A DNA stretch of 64,000 nt from Blastococcus xanthinilyticus (GTDB taxonomy: Bacteria > Actinomycetota > Actinomycetes > Mycobacteriales > Geodermatophilaceae), in assembly GCF_008124835.1 (NCBI RefSeq), contig NZ_VNHW01000003.1:330661-394660 (forward strand), given 5' to 3'. The notes below the pieces were generated by a model. The model did not search any database. It was not told the DNA's origin and saw only the letters and a list, made by a program, of their open reading frames with translations. The position numbers were made by a program, and so were the translations under genes. Below, one piece after another: positions 45,184 through 53,474 of the stretch. Numbering within the stretch: the first letter of the stretch is position 1; each line of letters begins with the position of its first letter.

Positions 45184-45921
45184 TCAGGCCTCTCCTGTCG
45201 TCGTGCCGGCCGGCGCCCGCTGCGCCAGCCGGTCCAGCAGCTCGGCCAGCTCGCCGGCCGCGGTGACCATGGCCTCGTGGCCGGTGTGCAGCTCGTGCAC
45301 CGGCCACCCCCTCGCCCGCGCGCGGTCCGCCTGGGCGGCGAACACCCGCATCCAGTCGGTGCACTCGACGAAGGCCGCCGGGACGCCGTCGACCGCGCCG
45401 GTCAGCCGCAGCGGATCGGTGTAGGTCTTCCAGGGGTGCGGCGTGAGCTTCGGGGTCAGCCAGTCGACGTCGGCCTGCTCGGTCACCCCCAGCACCGAGA
45501 GCCGGCGCACCGGCACCAGCCAGCCGAAGCCCTGCTCCGCGGCCGACTCCGCCCAGTGGTGCTCCACCGTCTCCGGGAGCAGGTCGCGGGCCGCCTCGCC
45601 GTCGGCGCCCACGAACGCGTCGAGGTACACCCGCCGGGCGATCGCGCCCGGACGGCGGTCGGCGACGGCGGTCACGACCTGGCCGGCGTAGCTGTGCCCG
45701 ACCAGGACGACGTCGGTGAGCCCCAGGACGTCGATCAGCCGGACGACGTCCTCGACGTGCGTGTCCAGCCCGACCATCGGGGAGAGCAGGTGGGCGCGCT
45801 CGGAGAGCCCGGTGAGCGTGGGGGCGTGCACCTCGTGCCCGGCCGCGCGCAGCGGCGCGGCGACCCGGTCCCAGCACCAGCCCCCGTGCCATGCCCCGTG
45901 CACGAGGACGAACGTGGTCAT
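45184..45921 (-). CDS. Alpha/beta hydrolase in ligAB operon
   Basis: A 245-residue alpha/beta-hydrolase: oxyanion motif VLVHGAWHGGWCWD, nucleophile Ser77 in VGHSYAGQV, late His in HTGHEAM. This subgroup includes plant-type esterases (methyl ketone synthase/hydroxynitrile lyase-like). In this operon it could open a lactone such as 2-pyrone-4,6-dicarboxylate, filling the missing LigI step, or cleave an aromatic ester; both are inference. ATG 45921 with GAGGAGG upstream; TAGCGT at 45979-45984 is a possible -10. Confidence 0.87.
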   Translation of the reverse strand: MTTFVLVHGAWHGGWCWDRVAAPLRAAGHEVHAPTLTGLSERAHLLSPMVGLDTHVEDVVRLIDVLGLTDVVLVGHSYAGQVVTAVADRRPGAIARRVYLDAFVGADGEAARDLLPETVEHHWAESAAEQGFGWLVPVRRLSVLGVTEQADVDWLTPKLTPHPWKTYTDPLRLTGAVDGVPAAFVECTDWMRVFAAQADRARARGWPVHELHTGHEAMVTAAGELAELLDRLAQRAPAGTTTGEA

Positions 45922-45978
45922 GCGCTGGCCTCCTCGGCGACTCGGGCGGACCGGACGGGTTGTCCACCCCACCGGCTC

Positions 45979-45984
45979 ACGCTA
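45979..45984 (-). promoter_or_regulatory. -10 box of the hydrolase-catC-ligA-ligB operon
   Basis: TAGCGT on the minus strand, 57 nt before the ATG of the hydrolase. No good -35 match is seen. Confidence 0.45.
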
Positions 45985-46115
45985 GGCAGGACCCGGACGG
46001 ACCGGATCGGACCGATGTCACGACGTGGCCACCGCCGCGACGCGGGGCGCCTACGTCATCCGTCGTGCCTCTCCCCCGCCGGGGGTGGGCGGTGTCAGAG
46101 GTCCGTGGTCAGAGG

Positions 46116-46415
46116 TCAGAGGTCGAGGACCAGCCGCGGCGTGCGCCCGCGGGACACGCAGATCATCATCGTCTCCCCGCACGCGCGCTCGTCGGCGGAC
46201 AGGACGTCGTCCAGGTGGTCCGGCTCGCCCTCGAACACGCGGGTCTCGCATGCCCCGCAGCGGCCGTCGGCGCAGGCGGCGGGCACCTCCAGCCCCGCCC
46301 GGCGCACCGCCTCGAGGATCGAGGTCCCCGGCCGGACGAGGAGGTGGACGGCGGCGGCGGCGCACTCGACCCGGAGCGTGCCGGCGTCTGCTCCGGGGTG
46401 CCGAGCGGCGGTCAC
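46116..46415 (-). CDS. [2Fe-2S] ferredoxin (VanB C-terminal domain-like)
   Basis: A 99-residue plant-type ferredoxin. The cluster ligands are C48-x4-C53-x2-C56-x29-C86 (ACADGRCGACETRVFEGEPDH onward). This spacing and the C-terminal VSRG-x-x-x-LVLDL resemble the ferredoxin domain of phthalate/vanillate O-demethylase reductases. Here it stands alone, with no reductase or Rieske oxygenase in the window. It could re-reduce an inactivated extradiol dioxygenase iron, as XylT-type ferredoxins do, or serve an oxygenase elsewhere. GTG with GGAGGAGGACC upstream. Confidence 0.9.
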   Translation of the reverse strand: MTAARHPGADAGTLRVECAAAAVHLLVRPGTSILEAVRRAGLEVPAACADGRCGACETRVFEGEPDHLDDVLSADERACGETMMICVSRGRTPRLVLDL

Positions 46416-46479
46416 GCGGTCCTCCTCCGTCGTCCGGCCGGGCCGCGGGAGGCAGGGCCCCGGCGACCGGCCGCCGTCC

Positions 46480-46485
46480 ACGCTA
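46480..46485 (-). promoter_or_regulatory. -10 box of the ferredoxin gene
   Basis: TAGCGT on the minus strand, 64 nt before the GTG start. Confidence 0.45.
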
Positions 46486-46600
46486 GGCCCGGCGGAACTC
46501 CGGCGTATCGCCCGGTTGACGGAGCCGGCCGATGCCCCTGTCGCGCGGCGGGAGCGACAAATGACGCGAGGAGGGCGCGGCGCCGCAGCGGGCCGGGCCG

Positions 46601-47263
46601 TCACCGGGGCTGGACGAGCCCTTCCTTGACCGCCAGCAGGGCCGCCTGCGTCCGCGAGCTGAGCCCCATCTTGGTGAGCAGGTGGCTGACGTGCGTGCGC
46701 GCCGTCCGCTCGCTGATGACGAGATGCCGGGCGATGTCCTTGTTGGAGCGGCCCTCCGCGATGAGGATCAGCACCTCCTTCTCGCGGGCGGTCAGCACGC
46801 CGAGCCCCGTCCGCGGCGCCCGCATCTCCTGCGTCAGCCGGCGGGTGACCGCGGCGTCGAGGAAGACCTCGTCGCGGACGGCCGCGCGGAGGGCGGCATC
46901 GACCTCCGCGGGCCGGGCGTCCTTGAGCAGGTAGCCCGAGGCGCCGCTCTCCAGTGCCGCGTGCACCCGCTCGGTCTCCCCGAAGCTGGTCAGGATGACC
47001 ACCTTCAGCTGCGGGAAGCGGCGGAGCACCTCGCCGGTCGCGGTCACCCCGTCCATGCCGGGCATCTGGAGGTCCATCAGCACGACGTCGGGGAGCTCGC
47101 CGTGCGCGGCGGCCCGGGCCAGCACGTCCAGCGCCTCCTGCCCGTCACCGGCCTCGCCGGCCACGTCGACGTCCTCCAGCGCCTCGAGGTAGGCGACCAC
47201 GCCGCGGCGCACCACCGCGTGGTCGTCGACGACGAGCACCCGGATCGGGTCCGGTCCGGTCAC
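46601..47263 (-). CDS. NarL/LuxR-family response regulator
   Basis: A 220-residue response regulator: receiver domain about 7-125 with phospho-acceptor Asp64 (VVLMDLQMPG), acidic DD at 13-14, and a LuxR-type helix-turn-helix at about 155-212 (LTAREKEVLILIAEGRSNKDIARHLVISERTARTHVSHLLTKMGL). Coupled to the upstream kinase by a 4-bp overlap. Targets unknown; the ligAB side or the metF side are possible by position. Confidence 0.95.
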   Translation of the reverse strand: MTGPDPIRVLVVDDHAVVRRGVVAYLEALEDVDVAGEAGDGQEALDVLARAAAHGELPDVVLMDLQMPGMDGVTATGEVLRRFPQLKVVILTSFGETERVHAALESGASGYLLKDARPAEVDAALRAAVRDEVFLDAAVTRRLTQEMRAPRTGLGVLTAREKEVLILIAEGRSNKDIARHLVISERTARTHVSHLLTKMGLSSRTQAALLAVKEGLVQPR

Positions 47264-48864
47264 GGGGCTCCCTCCGCGCCGGACGCCGGCTGCACGGACA
47301 GGGAGGTGGGCAGCGGCAGGGTCAGCCGCACGCTCGTGCCTCCGGTGGCCGGCCGGCGGACCCGGACGCTGCCGCCCCAGCGCGCCGCGCGCTCCCGCAT
47401 GACGGTCATGCCGAACCCGCTGGACGCGGAGCCGTCACCGGCGGCGGGGGTGCTCGCCGAGCCCATGCCGCAGCCGTCGTCGGTGACCTCGGCGACCAGC
47501 CGGCGGCGGCGGCCGTGGGACACCACCGCGAGCCGGGCGCGGATCGCCGCCGGACCGGCGTGCTTGACGCTGTTGTGCAGGGCCTCGGCGACGACGCGGT
47601 AGACGTCCTCGAGGAGGTCGGCGTCGAGCGCGGTCATCTCCGCACCCGGGTCGTCGATCTCCAGCGACACCTCCAGGCCGGTCCGGGCCGCCGTCGTGTC
47701 CACCAGCGACCGCAGGGCCGACGCCAGCCCGGCCGCCGTCGTCGCCGCCGGGCGCAGCTCGACCACCATCCCGCGGAGGTCGGCCAGCACGTCCTCGGCG
47801 CTGGTGCTGAGGTCGTCGGCGACCTGCGCCACCTTCTCGGGGCCGGGCGGCAGCCCGCGGGCGACCAGCACGCCCAGCGACCGCGCCTGCATCATCATCG
47901 AGAAGACCTGCTGCACCACCGAGTCGTGCAGGTCGCGGGCCAGCTTCTGCCGCTCCTCGCGCCGGGCGACGTCCCGCTCCCGCTCCATGAGGGCCGCGTG
48001 GTCCACGGCCATCGCGGCCTGCTCGGCCATCGCCAGGAGGAACTCCAGCTCGGTGTCGCCCACGACCTGACCGGGGGCGAAGAACGCGTTGAGGATGCCG
48101 ACCGGCTCGCCGCGGGCCAGCAGCGGCACGCTCACGAACCAGTCCCACCGCGGGTGCCGCATGACCTCGTGCAGCGGGCGCCACGTCGGATCCTGCATCA
48201 CCGCCTCGTACCGGTTGGGCGCGACGAGCGGCTGCCGGCTCTCCAGGGCCTCGAGCATCATGAGGCGGGCGCCCAGCGCCCGGCACTCCATCAGCCCCTC
48301 GAAGAAGGGCACCTCGCGGCCGAAGCCCGCCACGCCCATGACGTGCAGCCGGTCGCCCGAGGAGTTGACGGTCAGGACCTGGGCCCCGGCGAGGGCATCG
48401 GTGCGCGCGACCTCCTGGGCCAGCGCCTCCAGGGTGCCGACCAGCGAGCGCTTGGACGCGACGTTGGAGGCCGCCTTGGCGATCGCGGCCAGGCGGCGCT
48501 CGCGCAGCCGGCTGAGCGTCACGTCGCGGAAGGAGACGATCCACCGCCGCTGCCCGGGAACCGGCGCGACGACGTAGGCGAACTCGCACCGCTGGCCCGG
48601 CAGCCGCTCCCAGGCCACGGTCAGCTCGCCCGGCCGCGTGGCCGGCGCGTCGTCGTCGGGCACGGGGAACGGGGACCGGACGCCGACCAGGCGGTCCGGG
48701 TCCACCCCGCACAGGGCGACGGCGGCGGGGTTGGCGTCGACGAACCGGGCGTCGGCGTCGATGACGGCGAGCCCGTCGGGCGCGTGCTCCAGCACCTGCT
48801 CCGGCGAGGTGCGGGGAACCCCGGCCGTGCCGACGGCCGCTCGCGCTGCTCTCGTCACCCGCAT
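47260..48864 (-). CDS. GAF/PAS sensor histidine kinase (NarX-like)
   Basis: A 534-residue soluble kinase: PAS domain about 22-118, GAF domain about 135-295, HisKA_3 dimerisation/phosphotransfer with His313 in ARDLHDSVVQQVFSM, and an HATPase domain about 420-515 (EALHNSVKHAG, TDDGCGMG, GFGMTVMRERAARWGG). No membrane segment, so it senses a cytoplasmic signal, perhaps redox or a small ligand through GAF/PAS. ATG 48864; GTG 48858, two codons later, has better spacing from GGGGAGGG. The C-terminal tail is not conserved. Confidence 0.93.
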   Translation of the reverse strand: MRVTRAARAAVGTAGVPRTSPEQVLEHAPDGLAVIDADARFVDANPAAVALCGVDPDRLVGVRSPFPVPDDDAPATRPGELTVAWERLPGQRCEFAYVVAPVPGQRRWIVSFRDVTLSRLRERRLAAIAKAASNVASKRSLVGTLEALAQEVARTDALAGAQVLTVNSSGDRLHVMGVAGFGREVPFFEGLMECRALGARLMMLEALESRQPLVAPNRYEAVMQDPTWRPLHEVMRHPRWDWFVSVPLLARGEPVGILNAFFAPGQVVGDTELEFLLAMAEQAAMAVDHAALMERERDVARREERQKLARDLHDSVVQQVFSMMMQARSLGVLVARGLPPGPEKVAQVADDLSTSAEDVLADLRGMVVELRPAATTAAGLASALRSLVDTTAARTGLEVSLEIDDPGAEMTALDADLLEDVYRVVAEALHNSVKHAGPAAIRARLAVVSHGRRRRLVAEVTDDGCGMGSASTPAAGDGSASSGFGMTVMRERAARWGGSVRVRRPATGGTSVRLTLPLPTSLSVQPASGAEGAP

Positions 48865-49212
48865 CCCTCCCCTGCTCCCGCCGCGGAACCGCCGTTCCCA
48901 GGCACTGCACAGATGCTGACACGTCGCGGGTGCCCGGCGTGCGGCGGACGGACGGCCCCACCCGTCCGGGCGGCCCCGGTGCCCGACCGGAGGCCCGCCT
49001 CCCGGCCCGACCGCGACGATTGACGTAGGCCCGGCCGCCGATCCGGCGTTCCGGGTGCCGCCATATCTCCGTCTCCCCCGACGGGTGTCCCAGGTCACGA
49101 TCGACGTGCCGGGGCAGGTATGCCCGACGAGCCCCTCCGGGTACCCGTCGGAGCATGCCGACGACGGCCGCCGCGGGACCCCGCGGCGGACCCACGCAGA
49201 GGGAGACACCAG
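48865..49212. other. Divergent regulatory gap, 348 bp
   Basis: Between the kinase and the metF-like gene, which are divergent. No gene is recognised. It contains the 22-bp motif at 49013-49034 (begins gcgacgattgacgtagg) shared with the purU upstream region. Confidence 0.5.
49013..49034. repeat. 22-bp motif, metF copy
   Basis: 19 of 22 bases match 23919-23940. It includes ttgacg, which could be a -35 element, about 180 nt before the metF start. Confidence 0.5.
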
Positions 49213-50076
49213 GTGAAGCGAGCGCTGACCGTCCGCGACACGGCCACCCGCGCCTCGCTGAGGCGGACGTTCGAGGACCTCGGCTACGAGGTGATCCCCT
49301 TCAAGAAGACCCAGGAGCAGGTCCTCGCGCACGTGCCGAAGGACGTGCGGCTCACCGTCACCGCGTCCCCGGCCAAGGGGCAGGACGCCACGATCGACCT
49401 CACCGTCGCGCTGGCCGGCCACGGGTACGCCGTGGCTCCGCACCTGTCGGCCCAGCAGGTCCGGGACCGCGGCCACCTGGCCGACATCGTGGCGCGCTGC
49501 CGGGAGGCCGGGATCTCCGACGTCTTCGTCGTGGGCGGTGACCCCGCGGAGACGCCCACCGAGTTCCAGGACGCCCACGCCCTCCTCGTCGCCCTGCACG
49601 AGCTCGACCACGGGTTCACCGAGATCGGCATCGGCGGCCACCCGGAGGGGCACCCGGCCGTCTCCGAGGACGTGCTCTTCCAGGCACTGAAGGACAAGGC
49701 GGCCCTGGCCACCCACATCAAGACCCAGATCGTCTTCGACCCTGCCGTGATCCTGCGCTGGGCCCGCGAGCTCGCCCGGCGCGGGATCGAGCTGCCGGTG
49801 CACGTGGGCGTCCCGGGCGCGGTGCACCGGCAGAAGCTGCTGCGGGTCTCCGGCGGGCTGGGCATCGGCGAGTCGGCCAAGTTCCTGAAGAAGCAGCAGA
49901 CCCTCCTCTGGCGGTTCTTCGTGCCCGGCGGCTACAGCCCTGACAAGATCATCAAGGGTCTGGCCCCGCACATCGGCAAGCCGGACAACCACCTCGAGGG
50001 CTTCCACGTGTTCACGTTCAACGACCTGGCCCCCACCGAGGCGTGGCGGCAGAAGATGCTCACCGACCTCGCCTGA
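49213..50076 (+). CDS. metF: Methylenetetrahydrofolate reductase-like protein
   Basis: A 287-residue TIM-barrel flavoprotein of the MTHFR family, which interconverts 5-methyl-THF and 5,10-methylene-THF. The usual FEFFPP start motif is divergent (GYEVIPFK, Glu26 kept as the possible catalytic acid). VAPHLSAQQVRD, FVVGGDPAETP, EIGIGGHPEGHP, HIKTQIVFDPAV and LPVHVGVPGAV follow the family pattern for folate and FAD binding. Running towards methylene-THF it would oxidise the 5-methyl-THF made by the O-demethylases. GTG 49213 with GAGGGAGA upstream. A hairpin separates it from folD. Confidence 0.87.
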   Translation: MKRALTVRDTATRASLRRTFEDLGYEVIPFKKTQEQVLAHVPKDVRLTVTASPAKGQDATIDLTVALAGHGYAVAPHLSAQQVRDRGHLADIVARCREAGISDVFVVGGDPAETPTEFQDAHALLVALHELDHGFTEIGIGGHPEGHPAVSEDVLFQALKDKAALATHIKTQIVFDPAVILRWARELARRGIELPVHVGVPGAVHRQKLLRVSGGLGIGESAKFLKKQQTLLWRFFVPGGYSPDKIIKGLAPHIGKPDNHLEGFHVFTFNDLAPTEAWRQKMLTDLA

Positions 50077-50092
50077 GGTCCCGCGCGTCCCC

Positions 50093-50118
50093 GAGGGCCG
50101 GCACAGGGGCCGGCCCTC
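50093..50118. terminator. Hairpin between metF and folD
   Basis: Perfect 10-bp stem gagggccggc with loop acaggg, followed by a short pyrimidine run. It may end metF transcription or attenuate entry into the folD operon. Confidence 0.6.
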
Positions 50119-50135
50119 CTTCCGACCGGAGGAAC

Positions 50136-50177
50136 ATGACGACCACCCGGCCCCGCACCCCCCGGCCCGACCGGTGA
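50136..50177 (+). CDS. Possible 13-codon leader peptide before folD
   Basis: ATG 50136 with GGAGG 4 nt upstream opens a short frame, MTTTRPRTPRPDR, whose TGA overlaps the GTG start of folD (GTGA). The peptide is rich in Arg, Pro and Thr. It could couple translation into folD, which has no Shine-Dalgarno of its own, or be part of an attenuator with the hairpin just upstream. It may also be chance. Confidence 0.4.
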   Translation: MTTTRPRTPRPDR

Positions 50178-51034
50178 CCGCCCGCATCATCGACGGCACC
50201 GCCGTCGCGAAGAAGGTCCGCGACGAGGTCGCCCTGGGCGTGGAGCGGCTGGTCGCCGCCGGCGGGGCCGCCCCCGGCCTGGCGACGGTCCTCATCGGGG
50301 AGGACCCGGCCTCGGAGGTCTACGTCCGCAACAAGCGGCGGCTCAGCGCCGCGGCCGGGATGCAGGACCTGCACCGCCACCTGCCCGGGGACGTCGACCA
50401 GGAGACCGCCGCCGCGCTCGTCGACGAGCTGGCCGCCGACCCGGCGGTCTCGGGCATCCTGCTGCAGCTGCCCACGCCCGGGCACCTCGACTCCGACGCG
50501 CTGCTCGCCCGCATCCCGGCGGAGAAGGACGTCGACGGGCTGACCGTCCTCAACGCCGGCCGGCTCGCCCAGGGCCGCGCCGCGCTCCGGCCCTGCACGC
50601 CGGCCGGCGTGATGACGCTGCTCGAGGAGTACGACGTCCCGCTGTCGGGCGCCGAGGCCGTCGTCGTCGGCCGCTCGGTGCTGGTCGGCAAGCCGATGGC
50701 CCAGCTGCTGCTCGGCGCGAACGCGACCGTGACGATGGCGCACTCCCGCACCCGCGACCTCGCCGAGGTCTGCCGGCGCGCTGACGTGCTCGTCGTCGCC
50801 GCGGGCATCCCCGGGCTGGTCGGCGCCGACGGGATCAAGCCCGGCGCCACCGTCATCGACGTCGGCATCCACCGCGGCGAGGACGGGCTGCACGGCGACG
50901 TGGACTTCGACGCGGTGGCCGAGGTGGCGGGCGCGATCACGCCGGTGCCCGGCGGGGTCGGGCCGATGACGATCGCGATGCTGCTGGCCAACACCCTCAC
51001 CGCGGCCCGGGTGCAGCAGGGCATCGAGGGCTGA
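50174..51034 (+). CDS. folD: Methylene-THF dehydrogenase/methenyl-THF cyclohydrolase
   Basis: A 286-residue bifunctional FolD: oxidises methylene-THF to methenyl-THF with NADP and hydrolyses it to 10-formyl-THF. The catalytic lysine is in SEVYVRNKRRLS; GILLQLPTPGHLD, PAEKDVDGLTVLN, PCTPAGVMTLLEEYDV, VVVGRSVLVGKPMAQLLL and VIDVGIHR are all in place. GTG start overlapped by the stop of a short leader frame; the stop overlaps pabB (TGATG). Confidence 0.97.
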   Translation: MTARIIDGTAVAKKVRDEVALGVERLVAAGGAAPGLATVLIGEDPASEVYVRNKRRLSAAAGMQDLHRHLPGDVDQETAAALVDELAADPAVSGILLQLPTPGHLDSDALLARIPAEKDVDGLTVLNAGRLAQGRAALRPCTPAGVMTLLEEYDVPLSGAEAVVVGRSVLVGKPMAQLLLGANATVTMAHSRTRDLAEVCRRADVLVVAAGIPGLVGADGIKPGATVIDVGIHRGEDGLHGDVDFDAVAEVAGAITPVPGGVGPMTIAMLLANTLTAARVQQGIEG

Positions 51035-52836
51035 TGAGCGGGCCGTGGGCGCGCTTCGACGACCTCCGGTCGGGCACGGCCCTGCGCTGCCCACCGCCGT
51101 CGCGGGTCCTGGTCGCGACGCGGCCGGACGAGGTCGCCGGCGTGCTCCAGCAGGTCCACGACGCCACGGACGCCGGGAGCTGGGCGTTCGGGTACGTGGC
51201 CTACGAGGCGGCCGCCGGCCTGGATCCGCGGCTGCCGGGCCGCCCCGCAGGGCCCGGGGAGCCCCCGCTGGTGTGGTTCGGGCTCTGCGACGAGCCCCGG
51301 CCGGTCCCGCCGGTCGGGCCGCCGGACGCGGCGGCGCCGCCCGCCGGGCCCGGCACGGCGGACTGGACGGCGGACTGGACCGACGCCGAGCACGCCGCCG
51401 CGGTGGCCACGGTCCGGGAGCACATCGCCGCCGGTGAGACCTACCAGTGCAACCTCACCGACCGGCTGCGCGCGACGGTCGGCGGGGACCTCGAGCAGCT
51501 CTACGCCCGTCTGGCGCTGGCCCAGCGCGGCGCCCACAACGCCTACCTGGACCTCGGCCGGCACGTCGTCGCCAGCGCCAGCCCCGAGCTGTTCTTCGAG
51601 TGGGCCGGCGACGTCGTCCGCACCCGGCCGATGAAGGGCACCGCCCCGCGCGGGCGGAGCACCGCCGAGGACCGGGAGCACAGCCGCCGCCTGCGGTCCA
51701 GCAGCAAGGAGCAGGCGGAGAACCTCATGATCGTCGACCTGCTCCGCAACGACCTGGGCAAGATCGCCGAGCTCGGCAGCGTGGCCGTGGACGAGCTGTT
51801 CACCCTGGAGCGCTACCCCACGGTCTGGCAGCTGACCTCGCAGGTGAGCGCCCGGGTGCCGGCCGGCACCGGCCTGCTGGACCTGTTCCGGGCGCTGTTC
51901 CCGTGCGGCTCGGTCACCGGCGCCCCCAAGCAGCGCACCATGCGGCTGATCGACGAGCTCGAGCCGACCCCGCGGGGCGTCTACTGCGGCGCGGTCGGGC
52001 TGGTCGCGCCGCCGTCGGCGCCGTTCCGGGCCCGGTTCAACGTCGCCATCCGGACCGTCGTGGCCGACCGGGGCACCGGGCAGGCCGTGTACGGGGCCGG
52101 CGGCGGCATCACCTGGGGGTCCGACGCCGCGCGGGAGCGCGCAGAGCTGCGGGCCAAGGCCGCCGTCCTCGCGCTCGACGTCACCGAGCACCGGCTGCTG
52201 GAGACCGTCGCGCTGCTTCCCGGCCAGGGGCTGCGCAACCTCGACCGGCACCTCGCCCGGCTGGCCGACTCCGCCGGCTGGGCCGGCTACCGGGTCGAGC
52301 CCGCCGAGGTCCTGGCCGCGGTGCGGGACGCCGTCGCCGGGCGCCCCGGCCCGGCCCGGGTGCGGATCCTGCTCGCCCGCGACGGGCAGGTGGAGGTGGA
52401 GCTGTCGGCCCTCCCGCCGGTGCCGGCCGGGCCGGTGCGGCTGGCGCTGGACGACGACCCCGTCGACGCCGGGGACCCCTGGCTCCAGCACAAGAGCACC
52501 CGGCGCGACGTCTACCTGAACCGGGCGCTGCGGCACCCCGAGGCCGACGACGTCGTGCTGGTCAACCAGCGCGGCGAGCTGACCGAGACCACCATCGCGA
52601 ACCTCGCCGTCCGGCTGGCCGGCCGGTGGTGGACCCCGCCCACGACGTCGGGCTGCCTGCCCGGCGTCGAGCGGGGCCGGCTGCTGGACGCCGGCCGGCT
52701 GCGCGAGCGCGTCCTGACCGCCGCCGACCTGCACGCTGCCGAGGAGGTCGCGGTGGTGAGCTCGCTGCGCGGATGGCGCACCGCCCGGCTGGTGCGCGGT
52801 GACGTGGCGGCCGGCGCCCCGGTGGGCGCCCCGTGA
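51034..52836 (+). CDS. pabB: Aminodeoxychorismate synthase component I fused to aminodeoxychorismate lyase
   Basis: A 600-residue fusion. Residues 1 to about 385 are PabB (chorismate to 4-amino-4-deoxychorismate): GETYQCNLTDRL, PELFFEW, RPMKGTAPRG, SSKEQAENLMIVDLLRNDL, FPCGSVTGAPKQRTM, YCGAVGLV and AVYGAGGGITWGSD. Residues about 395-600 are a PLP-dependent PabC-like lyase with Lys487 in LQHKSTRR and LVNQRGELTETTIANL. Together they make p-aminobenzoate for folate. The glutamine amidotransferase PabA is not in the window. It overlaps folD by one base and the next gene by four. Confidence 0.94.
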   Translation: MSGPWARFDDLRSGTALRCPPPSRVLVATRPDEVAGVLQQVHDATDAGSWAFGYVAYEAAAGLDPRLPGRPAGPGEPPLVWFGLCDEPRPVPPVGPPDAAAPPAGPGTADWTADWTDAEHAAAVATVREHIAAGETYQCNLTDRLRATVGGDLEQLYARLALAQRGAHNAYLDLGRHVVASASPELFFEWAGDVVRTRPMKGTAPRGRSTAEDREHSRRLRSSSKEQAENLMIVDLLRNDLGKIAELGSVAVDELFTLERYPTVWQLTSQVSARVPAGTGLLDLFRALFPCGSVTGAPKQRTMRLIDELEPTPRGVYCGAVGLVAPPSAPFRARFNVAIRTVVADRGTGQAVYGAGGGITWGSDAARERAELRAKAAVLALDVTEHRLLETVALLPGQGLRNLDRHLARLADSAGWAGYRVEPAEVLAAVRDAVAGRPGPARVRILLARDGQVEVELSALPPVPAGPVRLALDDDPVDAGDPWLQHKSTRRDVYLNRALRHPEADDVVLVNQRGELTETTIANLAVRLAGRWWTPPTTSGCLPGVERGRLLDAGRLRERVLTAADLHAAEEVAVVSSLRGWRTARLVRGDVAAGAPVGAP

Positions 52837-53474
52837 GCGGGACGGCGCCGGACCGCGACGAGCTGGACGGCCAGTCGATCGGCGACTTCCTCGGCCAGCT
52901 CTCCGCGCGCGTGGCGGCCCCGGGCGCGGGCGCCACGGCGGCCGTCGAGGCGGCCCTGGCAGCCTCCCTGGTCGCGATGGTCGGCCGGTTCAGCACCGCC
53001 GACGAGCACGCCGACCTCGTGGCGGAGATCGTGGCGGCCGCCGACGCCCAGCGCGACGCCTGCCTCCAGGCCGCCGCCGACGACGAGGCGGCGTTCCGGG
53101 CCGTCGCCGACGCGATGAAGCTGCCGCACGACACCGACCAGGAGACCGACGAGCGGCAGGAGCGGCTCTCCCGGGCCCAGCTGGCGGCGACCCGGCCGCC
53201 GCTGGCGGTGCTGCGGATCGCCGCCGAGCTCGTGTCGCTGGCCGAGCGGGTGCTGCCGGTGGCCAACCGGAACCTGGTCAGCGACGTCGCCGCGGCGACC
53301 GCCGCGGCCCGCGCCGCCGCCACCACCGCCCGGCTGTCCGTGGAGGCCAACCTCCCCGGCATCGACGACGACGCGGCGCGCGCCGGCCTGGCCGCCGAGG
53401 TGGCCGCGGTCGAGGAGCTGGCGCGGCGCGCCGAGAGGGTGGAGGCCGCGGTGCGCGAGCTGATGCGGCGATGA
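52833..53474 (+). CDS. Cyclodeaminase/cyclohydrolase family protein (FTCD-C, FchA-like)
   Basis: A 213-residue all-helical protein of the formiminotransferase-cyclodeaminase C-terminal family, which includes methenyl-THF cyclohydrolase FchA. It has the APGAGATAAVEAALAASLVAMVGRFS start and the helix DDEAAFRAVADAMKLP typical of the family. It would act on formimino- or methenyl-THF, matching its folD and folP neighbours. Overlaps of 4 bp on both sides show tight translational coupling. Confidence 0.9.
   Translation: MSGTAPDRDELDGQSIGDFLGQLSARVAAPGAGATAAVEAALAASLVAMVGRFSTADEHADLVAEIVAAADAQRDACLQAAADDEAAFRAVADAMKLPHDTDQETDERQERLSRAQLAATRPPLAVLRIAAELVSLAERVLPVANRNLVSDVAAATAAARAAATTARLSVEANLPGIDDDAARAGLAAEVAAVEELARRAERVEAAVRELMRR

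Noticed and set aside
47260..50295. Extension of the histidine kinase frame to 1011 codons
   Set aside because: The part upstream of 48864 is antisense to metF and lacks any domain; the kinase starts just after GGGGAGGG.
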